From Desulfobacteraceae bacterium (lineage in GTDB: Bacteria > Desulfobacterota > Desulfobacteria > Desulfobacterales > Desulfobacteraceae), in NCBI GenBank assembly GCA_023140455.1, contig JAGLLQ010000220.1:1-6333 (forward strand): a stretch of DNA of 6,333 nucleotides, in the 5' to 3' direction. Below the pieces are notes generated by a model. It saw only the letters and a program-made list of their open reading frames with translations. It did not search any database and was not told the origin of the DNA. The position numbers and the translations under genes are program-made. Below, piece after piece: positions 6,262 to 6,333 of the stretch; the stretch's first letter is position 1; each line of letters begins with the position of its first letter.

Positions 6262-6285
6262 TTTGTTAGTTTAAATAAAATCCAG

Positions 6286-6327
6286 TCATGGAGCCACAAA
6301 CAGATAAGTATTATAAAAATAATACAT
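6286..6327 (-). CDS. Putative aromatic leader peptide MYYFYNTYLFVAP
   Basis: An ATG at 6327-6325 opens 13 codons ending in TGA at 6288-6286. Six residues are aromatic: Tyr2, Tyr3, Phe4, Tyr5, Tyr8 and Phe10. This is the composition expected of an attenuator leader for a tyrosine/phenylalanine operon, and it lies directly upstream of the alternative hairpins and pheA. Codons 8-12 form segment 1 of the attenuator, while the Tyr-Tyr-Phe-Tyr run at codons 2-5 lies just before it, where a stalled ribosome would leave segment 1 free. The ribosome-binding site and promoter would lie right of the window end, so the start cannot be verified. The frame stays open upstream (two more Phe codons), so this could instead be the tail of a longer, hydrophobic upstream protein. 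Confidence 0.6.
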   Translation of the reverse strand: MYYFYNTYLFVAP

Positions 6328-6333
6328 AAAAAA

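Larger units (their letters stand above)
6182..6305 (-). promoter_or_regulatory. Putative ribosome-mediated transcription attenuator of the aromatic operon
   Basis: Five segments of the minus-strand RNA can pair in alternative ways. Segment 1 (6305-6292, inside the leader peptide codons) pairs with segment 2 (6258-6246) over 13 bp, with one bulged U and one G-U. Segment 2 extended (6261-6247) pairs with segment 3 (6240-6227) over 14 bp with one bulged C. Segment 3 (6238-6228) pairs with segment 4 (6219-6209) over 11 bp with two G-U and an 8-nt loop. Segment 4 pairs with segment 5 (6201-6192) to make the terminator. So 1:2 + 3:4 is an antitermination fold and 2:3 + 4:5 a termination fold. Pairings are read directly from the sequence. 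The regulatory logic is inferred from the known trp/phe-type attenuators: a ribosome reaching the leader stop masks segment 1 and gives termination, while one stalled at Tyr/Phe codons 2-5 leaves it free and gives readthrough. Confidence 0.65.

Noticed and set aside
6310..6315. Perfect -10 hexamer TATAAT on the minus strand inside the leader frame
   Set aside because: Its -35 with 17-nt spacing would fall at about 6333-6338, beyond the window, so it cannot be tested. TATAAT here also follows from Tyr/Phe/Asn codons in AT-rich DNA. If it were the real promoter, the leader peptide would not be transcribed, so it remains the main rival explanation.
1..6333. Search for CRISPR repeats, insertion sequences, tRNA or rRNA genes and toxin-antitoxin pairs
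   Set aside because: No repeated units, terminal inverted repeats, cloverleaf or rRNA-like stretches were seen. Nearly all bases are accounted for by biosynthetic genes and their leader.

Overview
The window is AT-rich (about one third G+C by eye). It is dominated by a six-gene minus-strand operon that takes 3-dehydroshikimate to chorismate and on to the two aromatic branch products. In transcription order (right to left) the genes are pheA (chorismate mutase/prephenate dehydratase), aroE, aroA, aroK, aroC and tyrA. Junctions are tight: small gaps of 5, 0 and 5 nt, then overlaps of 14 and 4 nt. The organism is probably a low-GC Gram-negative bacterium, perhaps a sulfate-reducing Desulfobacterota lineage. 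That is inference from the P-protein type of PheA, the enteric-like dehydrogenase domain of TyrA, the gene order and a TolC-like protein tail. Nothing in the window fixes the taxon.

Layout: 1-120 is the 3' end of a plus-strand gene resembling the C-terminus of a TolC-family outer-membrane channel. 121-219 is an intergenic stretch with a good sigma70-type promoter and a strong Shine-Dalgarno. 220-534 is a small plus-strand gene of unknown function. Its end overlaps the tyrA end tail-to-tail by 14 nt. 521-6167 is the aromatic operon. 6182-6327 is the leader of that operon.

The leader is the most interesting part. On the minus strand, just before pheA, there is a 13-codon open frame reading MYYFYNTYLFVAP, with four Tyr and two Phe. 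After it the RNA can fold in two mutually exclusive ways using five complementary segments: 1:2 + 3:4, or 2:3 + 4:5. The last hairpin, 4:5, is a strong intrinsic terminator with a U-tract ending about 20 nt before pheA. This looks like a ribosome-mediated transcription attenuator in which stalling at Tyr/Phe codons lets polymerase read into the operon. It would match the operon's products, tyrosine and phenylalanine. A second control layer is visible in PheA, which carries an ACT domain with the ESRP and GAL motifs for phenylalanine feedback. The window lacks the early shikimate enzymes (DAHP synthase or its alternative, dehydroquinate synthase, dehydroquinate dehydratase), which must be encoded elsewhere.
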